Notes under the pieces: model-generated
Told to the model about the DNA's origin: nothing
Seen by the model: only the letters and a program-made list of their open reading frames with translations
Database searches by the model: none
Shown: positions 1 to 6,223 of the stretch, piece by piece
How positions within the stretch are numbered: position 1 is the stretch's first letter
Layout of the letters: the number at the start of each line of letters is the position of its first letter
NCBI GenBank assembly: GCA_016288675.1
Contig: JAEELC010000008.1
Location: forward strand, 1 to 7,163
Source: Acholeplasmatales bacterium
Lineage (GTDB): Bacteria > Bacillota_I > Bacilli_A > Acholeplasmatales > Anaeroplasmataceae
DNA: 7,163 bases
Reading direction: 5' to 3'
Translations under genes and position numbers: made by a program

Positions 1-718
1 ATACATCTACACTTAATACCTTTGCTTGACCTTTTTTAATTTCAATAATATCACCGATATCAGGAGCATTCTTACGAAGCTCAGTGTAGAAATCATTCTC
101 ATAATTAATGCAGCATAATAATTTGCCACAATTACCACTAATCTTAGCAGGATTTAGTGATAAGCTTTGGTTTTTGGCCATCTTAATAGATACATTAGAG
201 AATTCAGTTAAGAATGTCTTACAACATACTACTAATCCACAAGGACCAATACCACCAATTTCTTTAGCACCATCACGTGAACCAACTTGACGAAGTTCAA
301 TACGTGTATGATAGTTTTCAGCAAGAAGCCTTACAAGCTCTCTAAAATCAATACGACCATCACTTTCAAACATAATAGTAAGCTTTTGACGATCTAATGT
401 ATATTCAGCACTTAAGACTTTCATATCTAATCCAAGACGAAGTGCATATTGCTTACATGTATAAACAATTTCAGGACCATCTTCTTTATTCTTATTATAA
501 TTATCAATGTCCTTATCACTTGCAACACGTAAAATTTCTTTAATCTCAGAATCAAACTTAGAAGAATCTAATTCTATAAGTGGCCCATTAACTTTACCAA
601 TTTCAACTCCACGAATTGTAGATACAACTACTAAATCATTTTCATGAAGATCAAGCTTTCCAGGTGAGAAAAAATATCTCTTACCTGTTTCTTTAAATTG
701 AACACGTATAGCTTTCAT
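1..718 (-). CDS. ricT: RicT (YaaT/PSP1-domain) Fe-S regulatory protein, 3' end cut by window
   Basis: This is the PSP1-domain protein RicT (YaaT). In B. subtilis it forms the RicA-RicF-RicT complex, which carries [4Fe-4S] clusters and is needed for RNase Y-dependent mRNA maturation, competence and sporulation. The first 239 codons are present and the reading frame leaves the window still open; family members are usually about 260 to 300 residues. A PSP1 C-terminal-type domain lies at about residues 60-146. After it come the diagnostic cysteines: C160 and C165-C166 (in GPCGLVVCC), then C197 and C202-C203 (in GNCGKLLCC). All cysteines expected for cluster binding appear intact. The ATG at 718 has a GAGGTG ribosome binding site at 725-730 that overlaps the holB stop codon. 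The gene lies 10 bases downstream of holB, the same holB-ricT order as in B. subtilis. Its partners RicA and RicF are not in the window. The identification is firm. Confidence 0.95.
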   Translation of the reverse strand, partial: MKAIRVQFKETGKRYFFSPGKLDLHENDLVVVSTIRGVEIGKVNGPLIELDSSKFDSEIKEILRVASDKDIDNYNKNKEDGPEIVYTCKQYALRLGLDMKVLSAEYTLDRQKLTIMFESDGRIDFRELVRLLAENYHTRIELRQVGSRDGAKEIGGIGPCGLVVCCKTFLTEFSNVSIKMAKNQSLSLNPAKISGNCGKLLCCINYENDFYTELRKNAPDIGDIIEIKKGQAKVLSVDV

Positions 719-724
719 ACATTT

Positions 725-730
725 CACCTC
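725..730 (-). promoter_or_regulatory. Ribosome binding site of ricT overlapping the holB stop
   Basis: GAGGTG lies six bases upstream of the ricT ATG and shares bases with the TGA stop of holB (729-731). This suggests coupled translation of the last two genes in the operon. Confidence 0.75.
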
Positions 731-1685
731 ACATTAAATTAAACATTAATCCTGTAATAACATTTCTAACACTAACATTTGAAACACTTAATTTCTTGCT
801 AGTATCATATAAATAATCTATAGATTTCATCGCTTTTGTAAGCGTTAATCTTTCACTTAACTTATTAATCTTAGCTGCATAAGCGCTAAGCTTAATATTA
901 ATTGAACCATTGTATAAATATAAAATATCTTCATATACAATGATTAATAATTTTATAAAATCTAATAACATTGCCGAATCAGTAATTAAACGAGATAATT
1001 CATTAAAGTATTTAACAATATCTTTATCATTTTTAATATTGAAAAATGAATTAAACATTTTAAACATATTTAAAATTTTAATATCATTATTAAGTTCAAG
1101 TGCATTATCTATATCACTTGTAAGATAAGATAATAAGCAAGCTGCTTCCTTTGTCACACCGTTCTTAATTAAAGCTTTTTCTAATATACGTGGATCAAGC
1201 TCATTAAAACGTAAAATTTGGCATCTACTTAATATTGTTGGAAGTAATCCTTTAGCATTTGTAGTACACAATATACCATAAACACCTTTTTGAGGCTCTT
1301 CAATAAATTTAAGTAAGCTATTTTGACTTTGTACATTCATCTTATCTGCATCATTAATGATATAAACACGAGGGCCATCAATTTGACTCGTTTTAGAAAA
1401 TTCATTATGTAAGCTTTCTATTTGATCCTTTTTAATGTTTTTGCCATCTGGATAGATAGTAAAAACATTAAAATGCTCATCTGAAAGTATTTGTTTAGAT
1501 GTTTGACTATTTAAATCTAACTTATTATTAGAATACAAAAGACATGCGAAAAGATGGGCAAGCTCATTCTTACCAACACCCTTCTTACCCTCAAAGATAT
1601 ATGCATGAGTTAATCTATCTTTAGAGTAAGCATTAGTTATAAAATCTACTAAATTCTTTTGATTCTCTAATAAATCTAGATTCAT
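729..1685 (-). CDS. holB: DNA polymerase III delta' subunit (clamp loader)
   Basis: HolB is the delta' subunit of the clamp-loader complex, an AAA+ protein that helps load the beta sliding clamp at the replication fork. The 318-residue protein has the usual AAA+ layout: the family start HAYIFEGKKGVGKNELA at about 27-43 with a degenerate P-loop (GVGKN instead of GxGKT/S), the conserved DGKNIKKDQI at 80-89, a Walker B-like RVYIINDADKM at 106-116, NSLLKFIEEP at 122-131, and the SRC motif at 153-155 that supplies the arginine finger. A degenerate P-loop is normal for delta', which does not need to hydrolyse ATP. The oddity is residues 46-80: the zinc module, which in B. subtilis HolB carries several Cys residues, keeps only C48 here. 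The ATG at 1685 follows AAGGGAG at a 5 to 6 base spacing. The gene lies between tmk (13-base gap) and ricT. The usual darA and yaaR neighbours between tmk and holB are absent. Confidence 0.95.
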   Translation of the reverse strand: MNLDLLENQKNLVDFITNAYSKDRLTHAYIFEGKKGVGKNELAHLFACLLYSNNKLDLNSQTSKQILSDEHFNVFTIYPDGKNIKKDQIESLHNEFSKTSQIDGPRVYIINDADKMNVQSQNSLLKFIEEPQKGVYGILCTTNAKGLLPTILSRCQILRFNELDPRILEKALIKNGVTKEAACLLSYLTSDIDNALELNNDIKILNMFKMFNSFFNIKNDKDIVKYFNELSRLITDSAMLLDFIKLLIIVYEDILYLYNGSINIKLSAYAAKINKLSERLTLTKAMKSIDYLYDTSKKLSVSNVSVRNVITGLMFNLM

Positions 1686-1698
1686 AAAGTCTCCCTTA

Positions 1699-2319
1699 CT
1701 ACATTATTTTATTAATTCTTTCTAATATATCGCTCACAATAGAATCAACATCTCTATTTCCGTCAATTCTAATTACACGATTAGGATACATATCACAAAG
1801 TTTTAAATAACCATCATATACTCTTTGATGGAAATCAAGGCTTTCCTTATCAAGTCTATCAATCTTAGTGTTTCTACCTTTTAAACGAGATAAACCAACC
1901 TCTGGAGTAACATCAATAAAGAAAGTAACGTTAGGCATGTATTCACATGCAAAAGCGTTAGCACTCATAACCTTTTCAAAGCCAAGACCTCTACAATATC
2001 CTTGATAAACAAGTGAAGAATCAAGGTATCTATCACATATAACGATTTTACCATCATTAAGCGCAGGAATAACCTTTTCCTTTAAATGTTGCATACGACT
2101 AGCTGCAAATAATAAAGCTTCTGTTTCATAGCACATTTCTTTATTATCAGGATTTAGAATAATATTTCTAATCTCTTCAGCAATACGTACTCCACCTGGT
2201 TCTCTACTAGTTAAAACACTAATGCCTTTTTCCTCTAGTAATGGAACTAGCTTATTAATAATTGTAGTTTTTCCTGATCCTTCTCCACCCTCAAAAGTGA
2301 TAAATAGACCTTCATTCAT
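1699..2319 (-). CDS. tmk: Thymidylate kinase (dTMP kinase)
   Basis: Tmk is the cytosolic kinase that converts dTMP to dTDP with ATP, an essential step in dTTP synthesis. The 206-residue length is typical. Visible motifs are the P-loop GGEGSGKTT (11-19), the substrate-binding REPGG (39-43), EALLFAASRMQHL (67-79), the DRY motif at 96-98 followed by SSLVYQG, and a LID segment at about 146-157 containing RLKGRNTKIDRL. All key residues appear intact. The ATG at 2319 has a GAGGTG ribosome binding site six to seven bases upstream, just after the truA stop; the gap to truA is 12 bases. Placement immediately before holB is the conserved Firmicutes arrangement and may link precursor supply with replication. 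Nothing in the sequence looks degraded. Confidence 0.97.
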   Translation of the reverse strand: MNEGLFITFEGGEGSGKTTIINKLVPLLEEKGISVLTSREPGGVRIAEEIRNIILNPDNKEMCYETEALLFAASRMQHLKEKVIPALNDGKIVICDRYLDSSLVYQGYCRGLGFEKVMSANAFACEYMPNVTFFIDVTPEVGLSRLKGRNTKIDRLDKESLDFHQRVYDGYLKLCDMYPNRVIRIDGNRDVDSIVSDILERINKIM

Positions 2320-2331
2320 AATAACACCTCA

Positions 2332-3075
2332 TTAGTAATATACGTGCATTAAATATAATCCGCTAGGATCTGCAACCTTTGTATATACAAAAGGATCTCT
2401 AGTTTCTAATATTTTAGTAATGGTTTCTAATTTCTCTTCCTTAAGACCAATAGCTATTATTAAAGCCATCATACGTCTAATTTGGTACTTTAAAAATCCT
2501 GAACCAATGAACTTGAATTCAAGAATATCATTAGTCTCTTTTACAGAGGCTTCGTATATTTCCTTTTCAAAATCTTTTCTTTTATCGACGTCAACTGAAC
2601 AAAAACCTTCAAAATTATGGCGTCCCTCAAGTAATTTTAACGCATTTTGAACCAAATTTAAATCTAATTTTTTGCTAAAAGCCATATAATTATGTTCAAA
2701 AGCGTTTAATGGTATTTGTTTAAGATAATATCTATACTCTTTTTTTACAGCACTAAAACGAGCATGGAAATTCAAATCAACATATTCCATTGACAAAACT
2801 CTTATATCAAGAGGTAATTGACGGTTAAATGCGTACATAAAACGATCTAGTGGAATATGATTATGCGTAAAGAAATTAAATACTTGTCCTTTCGCATGTA
2901 CTCCTCTATCAGTTCTACCGCTTCCATATATCTTTATTTCTTCTTTGCAAATTAGATTTAATACTCTAAGAAGCTCAGATTCAATTGTAATCTCATTAGG
3001 CTGAACTTGAAAGCCAGCATAACGAGATCCATCATATTCAATTACACATTTAATGTTATAAATAGATTCTTGCAA
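2332..3075 (-). CDS. truA: tRNA pseudouridine synthase A (tRNA pseudouridine 38-40)
   Basis: TruA isomerises uridines 38, 39 and 40 in the anticodon arm of many tRNAs. The N-terminal IKCVIEYDGSRYAGFQ matches the family start. The catalytic aspartate is in GRTDRGVHAKGQV (D59 counted from the upstream GTG, D56 from the start chosen here). HARFSAVKKEYRYYL and GSGFLKYQIRRMM are the other conserved blocks. I place the start at TTG 3075, giving 247 residues. An AGGTG ribosome binding site at 3082-3086 sits exactly six bases upstream, the same spacing as in tmk and ricT. The longest frame would start at GTG 3084, but that GTG is part of this AGGTG and has no good site of its own. The gene overlaps the end of ecfT by 20 bases, suggesting coupled translation. 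Function is certain; the exact start is a judgement. Confidence 0.95.
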   Translation of the reverse strand: MQESIYNIKCVIEYDGSRYAGFQVQPNEITIESELLRVLNLICKEEIKIYGSGRTDRGVHAKGQVFNFFTHNHIPLDRFMYAFNRQLPLDIRVLSMEYVDLNFHARFSAVKKEYRYYLKQIPLNAFEHNYMAFSKKLDLNLVQNALKLLEGRHNFEGFCSVDVDKRKDFEKEIYEASVKETNDILEFKFIGSGFLKYQIRRMMALIIAIGLKEEKLETITKILETRDPFVYTKVADPSGLYLMHVYY

Positions 3076-4063
3076 CGATAACACCTGCCAATACAGCTAT
3101 AGAAATTAATATATATAAATAATCAGTTATTTTAAATTTCAATACATCAACACTTGTACGAGGTGCATCCATAATATATCCACGTGCTTCCATAGCATTT
3201 GCAAGATCATCAGCTTTTCTAAAGGAAACAATAAATAGAGGTACAAGTAGTGATACTACTTGATTAATTTTTTGTTTAAAGCTTCCTTCACTAAAATCTA
3301 CACCACGGCTAGCTTGAGCTTTCATAATCTTATTAGTTTCACTAACAAGAGTTGGAATGAAACGTAAAGATAATGATAACATCATTGCAAATGTACCAAC
3401 AGGTACATGAATAAGCTTTAATGGTGATAATAGACTAATTAAACCTTGATTAATTTCTTGATAACGAGTTGTAAATGTAAGTAAGCTTGTAAGCATAATC
3501 ATACATATAATACGAATTACAATAGATGTAGCTAGTTCTAATCCTTCTTCATAAACAAGAAGCTTATAGCTGCCAAAATGGAAATTATCAAGAAAAGCAT
3601 TAGCACCCATAGCGTTAACTAATTCTCTTGATTGTACTGCAAAGCATAGCACAACTATAATAATGAAATATAATAGCTTGCTAGGCATAAAGCGAGAAGT
3701 AAATATATATAGTAATACTAAAGCTATAATTGAAAGTAATGGGAATAATCCAAAATCAAAATTAAATGTATTTAGTAAAACAGGATTCTCACTTCTAGGC
3801 TCATATGTAAGCTGCAATACAAATGTAAATAGCATCAAGAATATTACAGGACGCATACCATTAAGCATTTTTATAAATGGTACACGAGTAGATAACACCA
3901 ATATAGTTATTACTGCAAGTGTAATAAGCATAGGATAAATAGATACTGGTACTAAGAATAACATAACTATCCAAAGAATAGTTAATACAATCTTGAGACG
4001 AGGATCCATTTTATATATCCAAGAATGTCCTGGTACATATTGACCAATAGTTAAATTATTCAT
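3056..4063 (-). CDS. ecfT: ECF transporter transmembrane coupling protein EcfT (enlarged)
   Basis: EcfT is the integral membrane scaffold of group II energy-coupling factor transporters. It joins the EcfA1/EcfA2 ATPases to exchangeable substrate-binding S-components. The N-terminal GQYVPGHSWIYKMDPRLKI is the family signature. The two coupling-helix motifs near the C-terminus that contact the ATPases are both present: SRG at 252-254 (in KAQASRG) and ARG at 293-295 (in MEARGY). Hydrophobic segments lie at about 24-60, 70-86, 106-122, 129-145, 178-198 and 313-333. At 335 residues it is longer than the usual roughly 265. The excess lies at about residues 88-165 and contains two extra hydrophobic segments. 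The ATG at 4063 has a near-perfect AAAGGAGGT site at 4069-4077, inside the end of ecfA2, which it overlaps by 8 bases. No S-component gene is nearby, as expected for a shared module. Confidence 0.94.
   Translation of the reverse strand: MNNLTIGQYVPGHSWIYKMDPRLKIVLTILWIVMLFLVPVSIYPMLITLAVITILVLSTRVPFIKMLNGMRPVIFLMLFTFVLQLTYEPRSENPVLLNTFNFDFGLFPLLSIIALVLLYIFTSRFMPSKLLYFIIIVVLCFAVQSRELVNAMGANAFLDNFHFGSYKLLVYEEGLELATSIVIRIICMIMLTSLLTFTTRYQEINQGLISLLSPLKLIHVPVGTFAMMLSLSLRFIPTLVSETNKIMKAQASRGVDFSEGSFKQKINQVVSLLVPLFIVSFRKADDLANAMEARGYIMDAPRTSVDVLKFKITDYLYILISIAVLAGVIVARIYL
3082..3086 (-). promoter_or_regulatory. Ribosome binding site deciding the truA start
   Basis: AGGTG is followed by the six bases TTATCG and then an in-frame TTG at 3073-3075. 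Its last three bases are the GTG that begins the longest truA frame. This is the main reason to prefer the TTG start. Confidence 0.55.
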
Positions 4064-4919
4064 GATATACCTCCTTTAGACGAGTCATCAACTCTTCTAG
4101 AGTATGTACATCATAATCAATATTTAAATGTAAAGTATCATTTAAATAATCAACAGCCTTTAATACATCAGGCTTTTCAAGATGGTATTCTTTATATAAG
4201 CCACTCTTAAATAAAGTATATTTATCTCCATCATATGCAACCTTACCATCATTCATCACAATAACTCTATTAGCATATTTATATACATTATCCATAGAAT
4301 GACTAATAAGAATAATAGACTTATGCATCTTTGTATGAATCTTATAGAATAAATCCATAACATCATCAGATCCCTTAGGATCAAGTCCACGAGTAGGCTC
4401 ATCAAGTACAAGTACATCTGGATTATATGCAAGAATACCTGCAATAGCAGCCTTTCTCATTTGTCCTCCAGACAAATTAAATGGACTCTTATTTAATAAT
4501 TTCTTATCTAATCCTACTAAATGAGCAGCTTCTAAGGCTCTAGCGCGAGCTTCAACTTTCTTAAATCCAAAATTTAAAGGTGCAAATTCTATATCTTTTA
4601 ATACAGTTTCTTCAAATAATTGATATTCAGGGAATTGGAATACAAATCCAACACGCTTTCTAATTGGAAGAAGCTTTGGATTTTTTCTCTTTTTAGGAGT
4701 TAATACACTACCCATTACATCAACATTACCTTCAGTAGGTAATAAAATACCATTAATATGTTGAACAAGAGTTGTCTTACCACTACCTGTTTTACCACAA
4801 ATAGCTACAAACTCATCTTTATCATTAATACTTAAATTAACTTCTTTAAGCGCATATACAAGATCGTGCTTATTAATACCTTTGTAATTATGACTGGTGT
4901 TTAGAAATTTAATTTCCAT
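4056..4919 (-). CDS. ecfA2: ECF transporter ATP-binding protein EcfA2 (EcfA')
   Basis: This is the second ATPase of the ECF module, pairing with EcfA1 on the cytoplasmic face of EcfT to power vitamin or metal uptake. The 287-residue protein has a full set of ABC motifs: Walker A GKTGSGKT (42-49), Q-loop Q95 in FVFQFPEYQLFE, ABC signature LSGGQ (149-153) continuing as MRKAAIAG, Walker B VLVLDEP (169-175), D-loop GLDP (178-181) and switch histidine H207. The FQFPEYQLFEETV and LSGGQMRKAAIAG blocks, plus the second position in the ecfA1-ecfA2-ecfT order, identify it as EcfA2. The ATG at 4919 is preceded by a modest GGTGG/GGAT-type site in the ecfA1 tail. The gene overlaps ecfA1 by 19 bases and ecfT by 8, so the three transporter genes are probably translationally coupled. 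All catalytic residues are intact. Confidence 0.95.
   Translation of the reverse strand: MEIKFLNTSHNYKGINKHDLVYALKEVNLSINDKDEFVAICGKTGSGKTTLVQHINGILLPTEGNVDVMGSVLTPKKRKNPKLLPIRKRVGFVFQFPEYQLFEETVLKDIEFAPLNFGFKKVEARARALEAAHLVGLDKKLLNKSPFNLSGGQMRKAAIAGILAYNPDVLVLDEPTRGLDPKGSDDVMDLFYKIHTKMHKSIILISHSMDNVYKYANRVIVMNDGKVAYDGDKYTLFKSGLYKEYHLEKPDVLKAVDYLNDTLHLNIDYDVHTLEELMTRLKEVYHE
4069..4077 (-). promoter_or_regulatory. Strong ribosome binding site of ecfT inside ecfA2
   Basis: AAAGGAGGT lies six bases before the ecfT ATG and inside the last codons of ecfA2. It is the strongest Shine-Dalgarno match in the window, consistent with a membrane component translated efficiently from the shared message. 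Confidence 0.8.
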
Positions 4920-5704
4920 AGCGCATCCACCAATCCTTTCTGTTTAGATAATTTTTCATCTTTTAATACTTCTTTATATAAATGAAGATTAAAAGGCATA
5001 TCTAAATTAGAACTTGCAAGAATAGTCTCATGTTCAAATACACTATTAGGAGTACCTTCTCCAATAATATTACCATCCTTCATAACAATAACTCTATCGC
5101 TTAATGCAGCAAGATTTAAATCATGAGTAATAGTAATAATAGTCTTATGATATTTTTCTTTTAGTTCTTTAATTAAAGCTGTAATATCTTCAACACCTTC
5201 AGGGTCTAACATAGAAGTAGCTTCATCTAAAACTACATATTTGCAGTTTAATGCAAGAATACCAGCAATCGCAACACGCTGTTTTTGTCCACCAGATAAG
5301 CTTTCTGGTTGTCTATCTAGATATTCTTTCATTGAAACTTTAGAAGAAAACTCATCAATTAGTCTTAGCATTTCTTCTCTTTCAACGCATCTGTTTTCTA
5401 AACCAAATGCGATATCATATTTAACATTAACACCAACAAATTGATTATCAGGATTTTGAAATACAATACCAATTTGTTGTCTTAATCTTTCTACATTTTC
5501 TTCAGTTAATTCAACATCGTCAAAATAAATATGTCCTTTGTCAGCTTTCATAAGTCCAACAAGTAATTTTGATAAAGTTGATTTACCACTACCATTGTGT
5601 CCAATTATTGATAGCCATTCGCCATCATTAACATTAAATGAGACACCTTTTAGTGCGTGATCTGTTAGTGTATAACTATAGTCTAGATTTTCTACTTTTA
5701 TCAC
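4901..5704 (-). CDS. ecfA1: ECF transporter ATP-binding protein EcfA1
   Basis: This is the first ATPase of the ECF module and the first gene of the seven-gene operon. Motifs, numbered from the upstream GTG at 5713, are Walker A GHNGSGKS (38-45), Q-loop Q86 in the EcfA1-type FQNPDNQFVG, signature LSGGQ (139-143) followed by KQRVAIAG, Walker B YVVLDEA (159-165) and switch histidine H197. All are intact. I choose the GTG at 5704 (267 residues). It gives the typical N-terminus MIKVENLDYSY and an 11-base spacing from the AAAGGAG site at 5716-5722. The longer frame starts at GTG 5713 (270 residues) but leaves only two bases after that site. The C-terminal extension after about residue 225 is typical of ECF ATPases. 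The usual upstream neighbour rplQ is not present; the gene follows its own promoter instead. Confidence 0.94.
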   Translation of the reverse strand: MIKVENLDYSYTLTDHALKGVSFNVNDGEWLSIIGHNGSGKSTLSKLLVGLMKADKGHIYFDDVELTEENVERLRQQIGIVFQNPDNQFVGVNVKYDIAFGLENRCVEREEMLRLIDEFSSKVSMKEYLDRQPESLSGGQKQRVAIAGILALNCKYVVLDEATSMLDPEGVEDITALIKELKEKYHKTIITITHDLNLAALSDRVIVMKDGNIIGEGTPNSVFEHETILASSNLDMPFNLHLYKEVLKDEKLSKQKGLVDALWKLNF

Positions 5705-5715
5705 TTTAATCACTA

Positions 5716-5722
5716 CTCCTTT
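5716..5722 (-). promoter_or_regulatory. Ribosome binding site of ecfA1
   Basis: AAAGGAG lies 2 bases from GTG 5713 and 11 bases from the in-frame GTG 5704. The first spacing is too short for efficient initiation and the second is long but workable, so this site favours the downstream start. Confidence 0.6.
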
Positions 5723-5731
5723 ACTTTTAAT

Positions 5732-5740
5732 ATTGTATCA
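5732..5740 (-). promoter_or_regulatory. Extended -10 promoter of the ecfA1-ricT operon
   Basis: TGATACAAT is an extended -10 (TGn followed by a 5/6 match to TATAAT). Transcription would start near 5725, only a few bases before the ecfA1 ribosome binding site, so no riboswitch-length leader fits. No good -35 hexamer is seen at 17 bases; a poor TTGTGG lies at a 20-base spacing. No terminator or other promoter is visible further down the operon, so this probably drives all seven genes. Confidence 0.5.
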
Positions 5741-5749
5741 TAAATTATA

Positions 5750-5775
5750 TATATAAGCCACAATGACCTTATATA
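5750..5775. promoter_or_regulatory. 8-bp inverted repeat over the -35 zone of the ecfA1 promoter
   Basis: The arms TATATAAG and CTTATATA are perfect complements separated by 10 bases. They lie just upstream of the extended -10, centred about 37 bases before the expected transcription start. The position would suit a repressor operator, but the arms are AT-rich and could arise by chance in such DNA. Confidence 0.3.
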
Positions 5776-5794
5776 AGAATTCCTACACAATTTA

Positions 5795-5830
5795 AAAAAA
5801 TATCTAGTTCATTTTAACTAGGCATTTTTC
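5795..5830 (-). terminator. Probable terminator after the orphan frame
   Basis: On the minus strand a 6-bp stem CTAGTT/AACTAG with a 6-base loop (arms at 5804-5809 and 5816-5821) is followed by a T-rich run. A-rich DNA on the other side can pair with that run, extending the hairpin. The stem is weak in GC. It separates the orphan segment from the ecfA1 promoter. Confidence 0.5.
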
Positions 5831-5838
5831 TTATAATC

Positions 5839-6150
5839 TTATTTATAAACTGGTTTTAATATAATATCTTCATATATTTCTAAATAACTATATATGTTAA
5901 TCTCTTCATTGAATTGATTAATAAAGCATTTAAATTTTTTCCCACTTATATTAGGTGCAGCAATATAATTATCAAAAGAACTACCATATTCTTCCACTTT
6001 TGTACCTAAATGTTTATCATCAATACTAATAAATTCAATATTAATCTTTTTAACATCAAGCTGTTCTTTAAATCTAGAGAAATATAGGCTACTATTATAA
6101 TAATTAAATGAACTACTCTTAACATATACTTTAAAATTTTTCTTTGTATA
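5839..6150 (-). pseudogene. Unrecognised 103-codon open frame without a normal start; likely gene remnant or frameshifted small gene
   Basis: I do not recognise this frame. It runs from just after an in-frame TAA (6151-6153) to a TAA at 5839-5841 and has no ATG or TTG in frame; the only GTG is at 5995-5997, halfway along. The translation nevertheless looks protein-like, with well spread charged and aromatic residues (KEQLDVKKINIEFISIDD, FDNYIAAP, KPVYK at the end). In the adjacent frame an ATG at 6123-6125 opens a 39-codon hydrophobic stretch beginning MLRVVHLIIIIVAYISL (stop at 6006-6008). That stretch meets this frame at TTTAAAG (6066-6072). A one-base slip or an old one-base deletion there would join them into a 95-residue protein with an N-terminal membrane or signal segment. 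No ribosome binding site precedes the ATG. It lies between a good promoter and a weak terminator. It could be a truncated remnant, a frameshifted gene or, less likely, an untranslated RNA. Confidence 0.4.
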
Positions 6151-6155
6151 TTATA
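6150..6155 (-). promoter_or_regulatory. Possible secondary -10 box (TATAAT)
   Basis: A perfect TATAAT lies immediately before the orphan frame, but no convincing -35 is seen at 16 to 18 bases. It may be a weak second promoter or a chance match. Confidence 0.2.
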
Positions 6156-6223
6156 CCCTGATTAAATAAACTTAAACTATTTGATTATCAAAATAAACAA
6201 TAATAAAAGTTTTAATTAATATT

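Noticed and set aside
108..290. Plus-strand open frame of 60 codons
   Set aside because: It is antisense to ricT, whose minus-strand frame is intact and carries the family cysteine motifs; the plus frame has no recognisable features.
729..731. holB TGA as possible tryptophan codon (genetic code 4)
   Set aside because: The tryptophans checked in the window are TGG, and reading TGA through would run holB into the ricT ribosome binding site and start, so the standard bacterial code fits.
910..1128. Plus-strand open frame of 72 codons
   Set aside because: Shadow of the holB C-terminal region, a product of AT-rich composition.
2420..2650. Plus-strand open frame of 76 codons
   Set aside because: Antisense to the conserved C-terminal half of truA.
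3663..3938. Plus-strand open frame of 91 codons
   Set aside because: Antisense to the transmembrane part of ecfT; no ribosome binding site or family motif.
4256..4444. Minus-strand open frame of 62 codons inside ecfA2
   Set aside because: It lies out of frame within ecfA2, across its Walker B and switch region; it looks hydrophobic only because of the frame shift.
5241..5444. Plus-strand open frame of 67 codons
   Set aside because: Antisense to the ecfA1 signature region, which is intact.
5714..5735. Riboswitch or attenuator ahead of ecfA1, as seen for some vitamin transport genes
   Set aside because: The predicted transcript starts only about 12 to 20 bases before the gene, too short for any aptamer.
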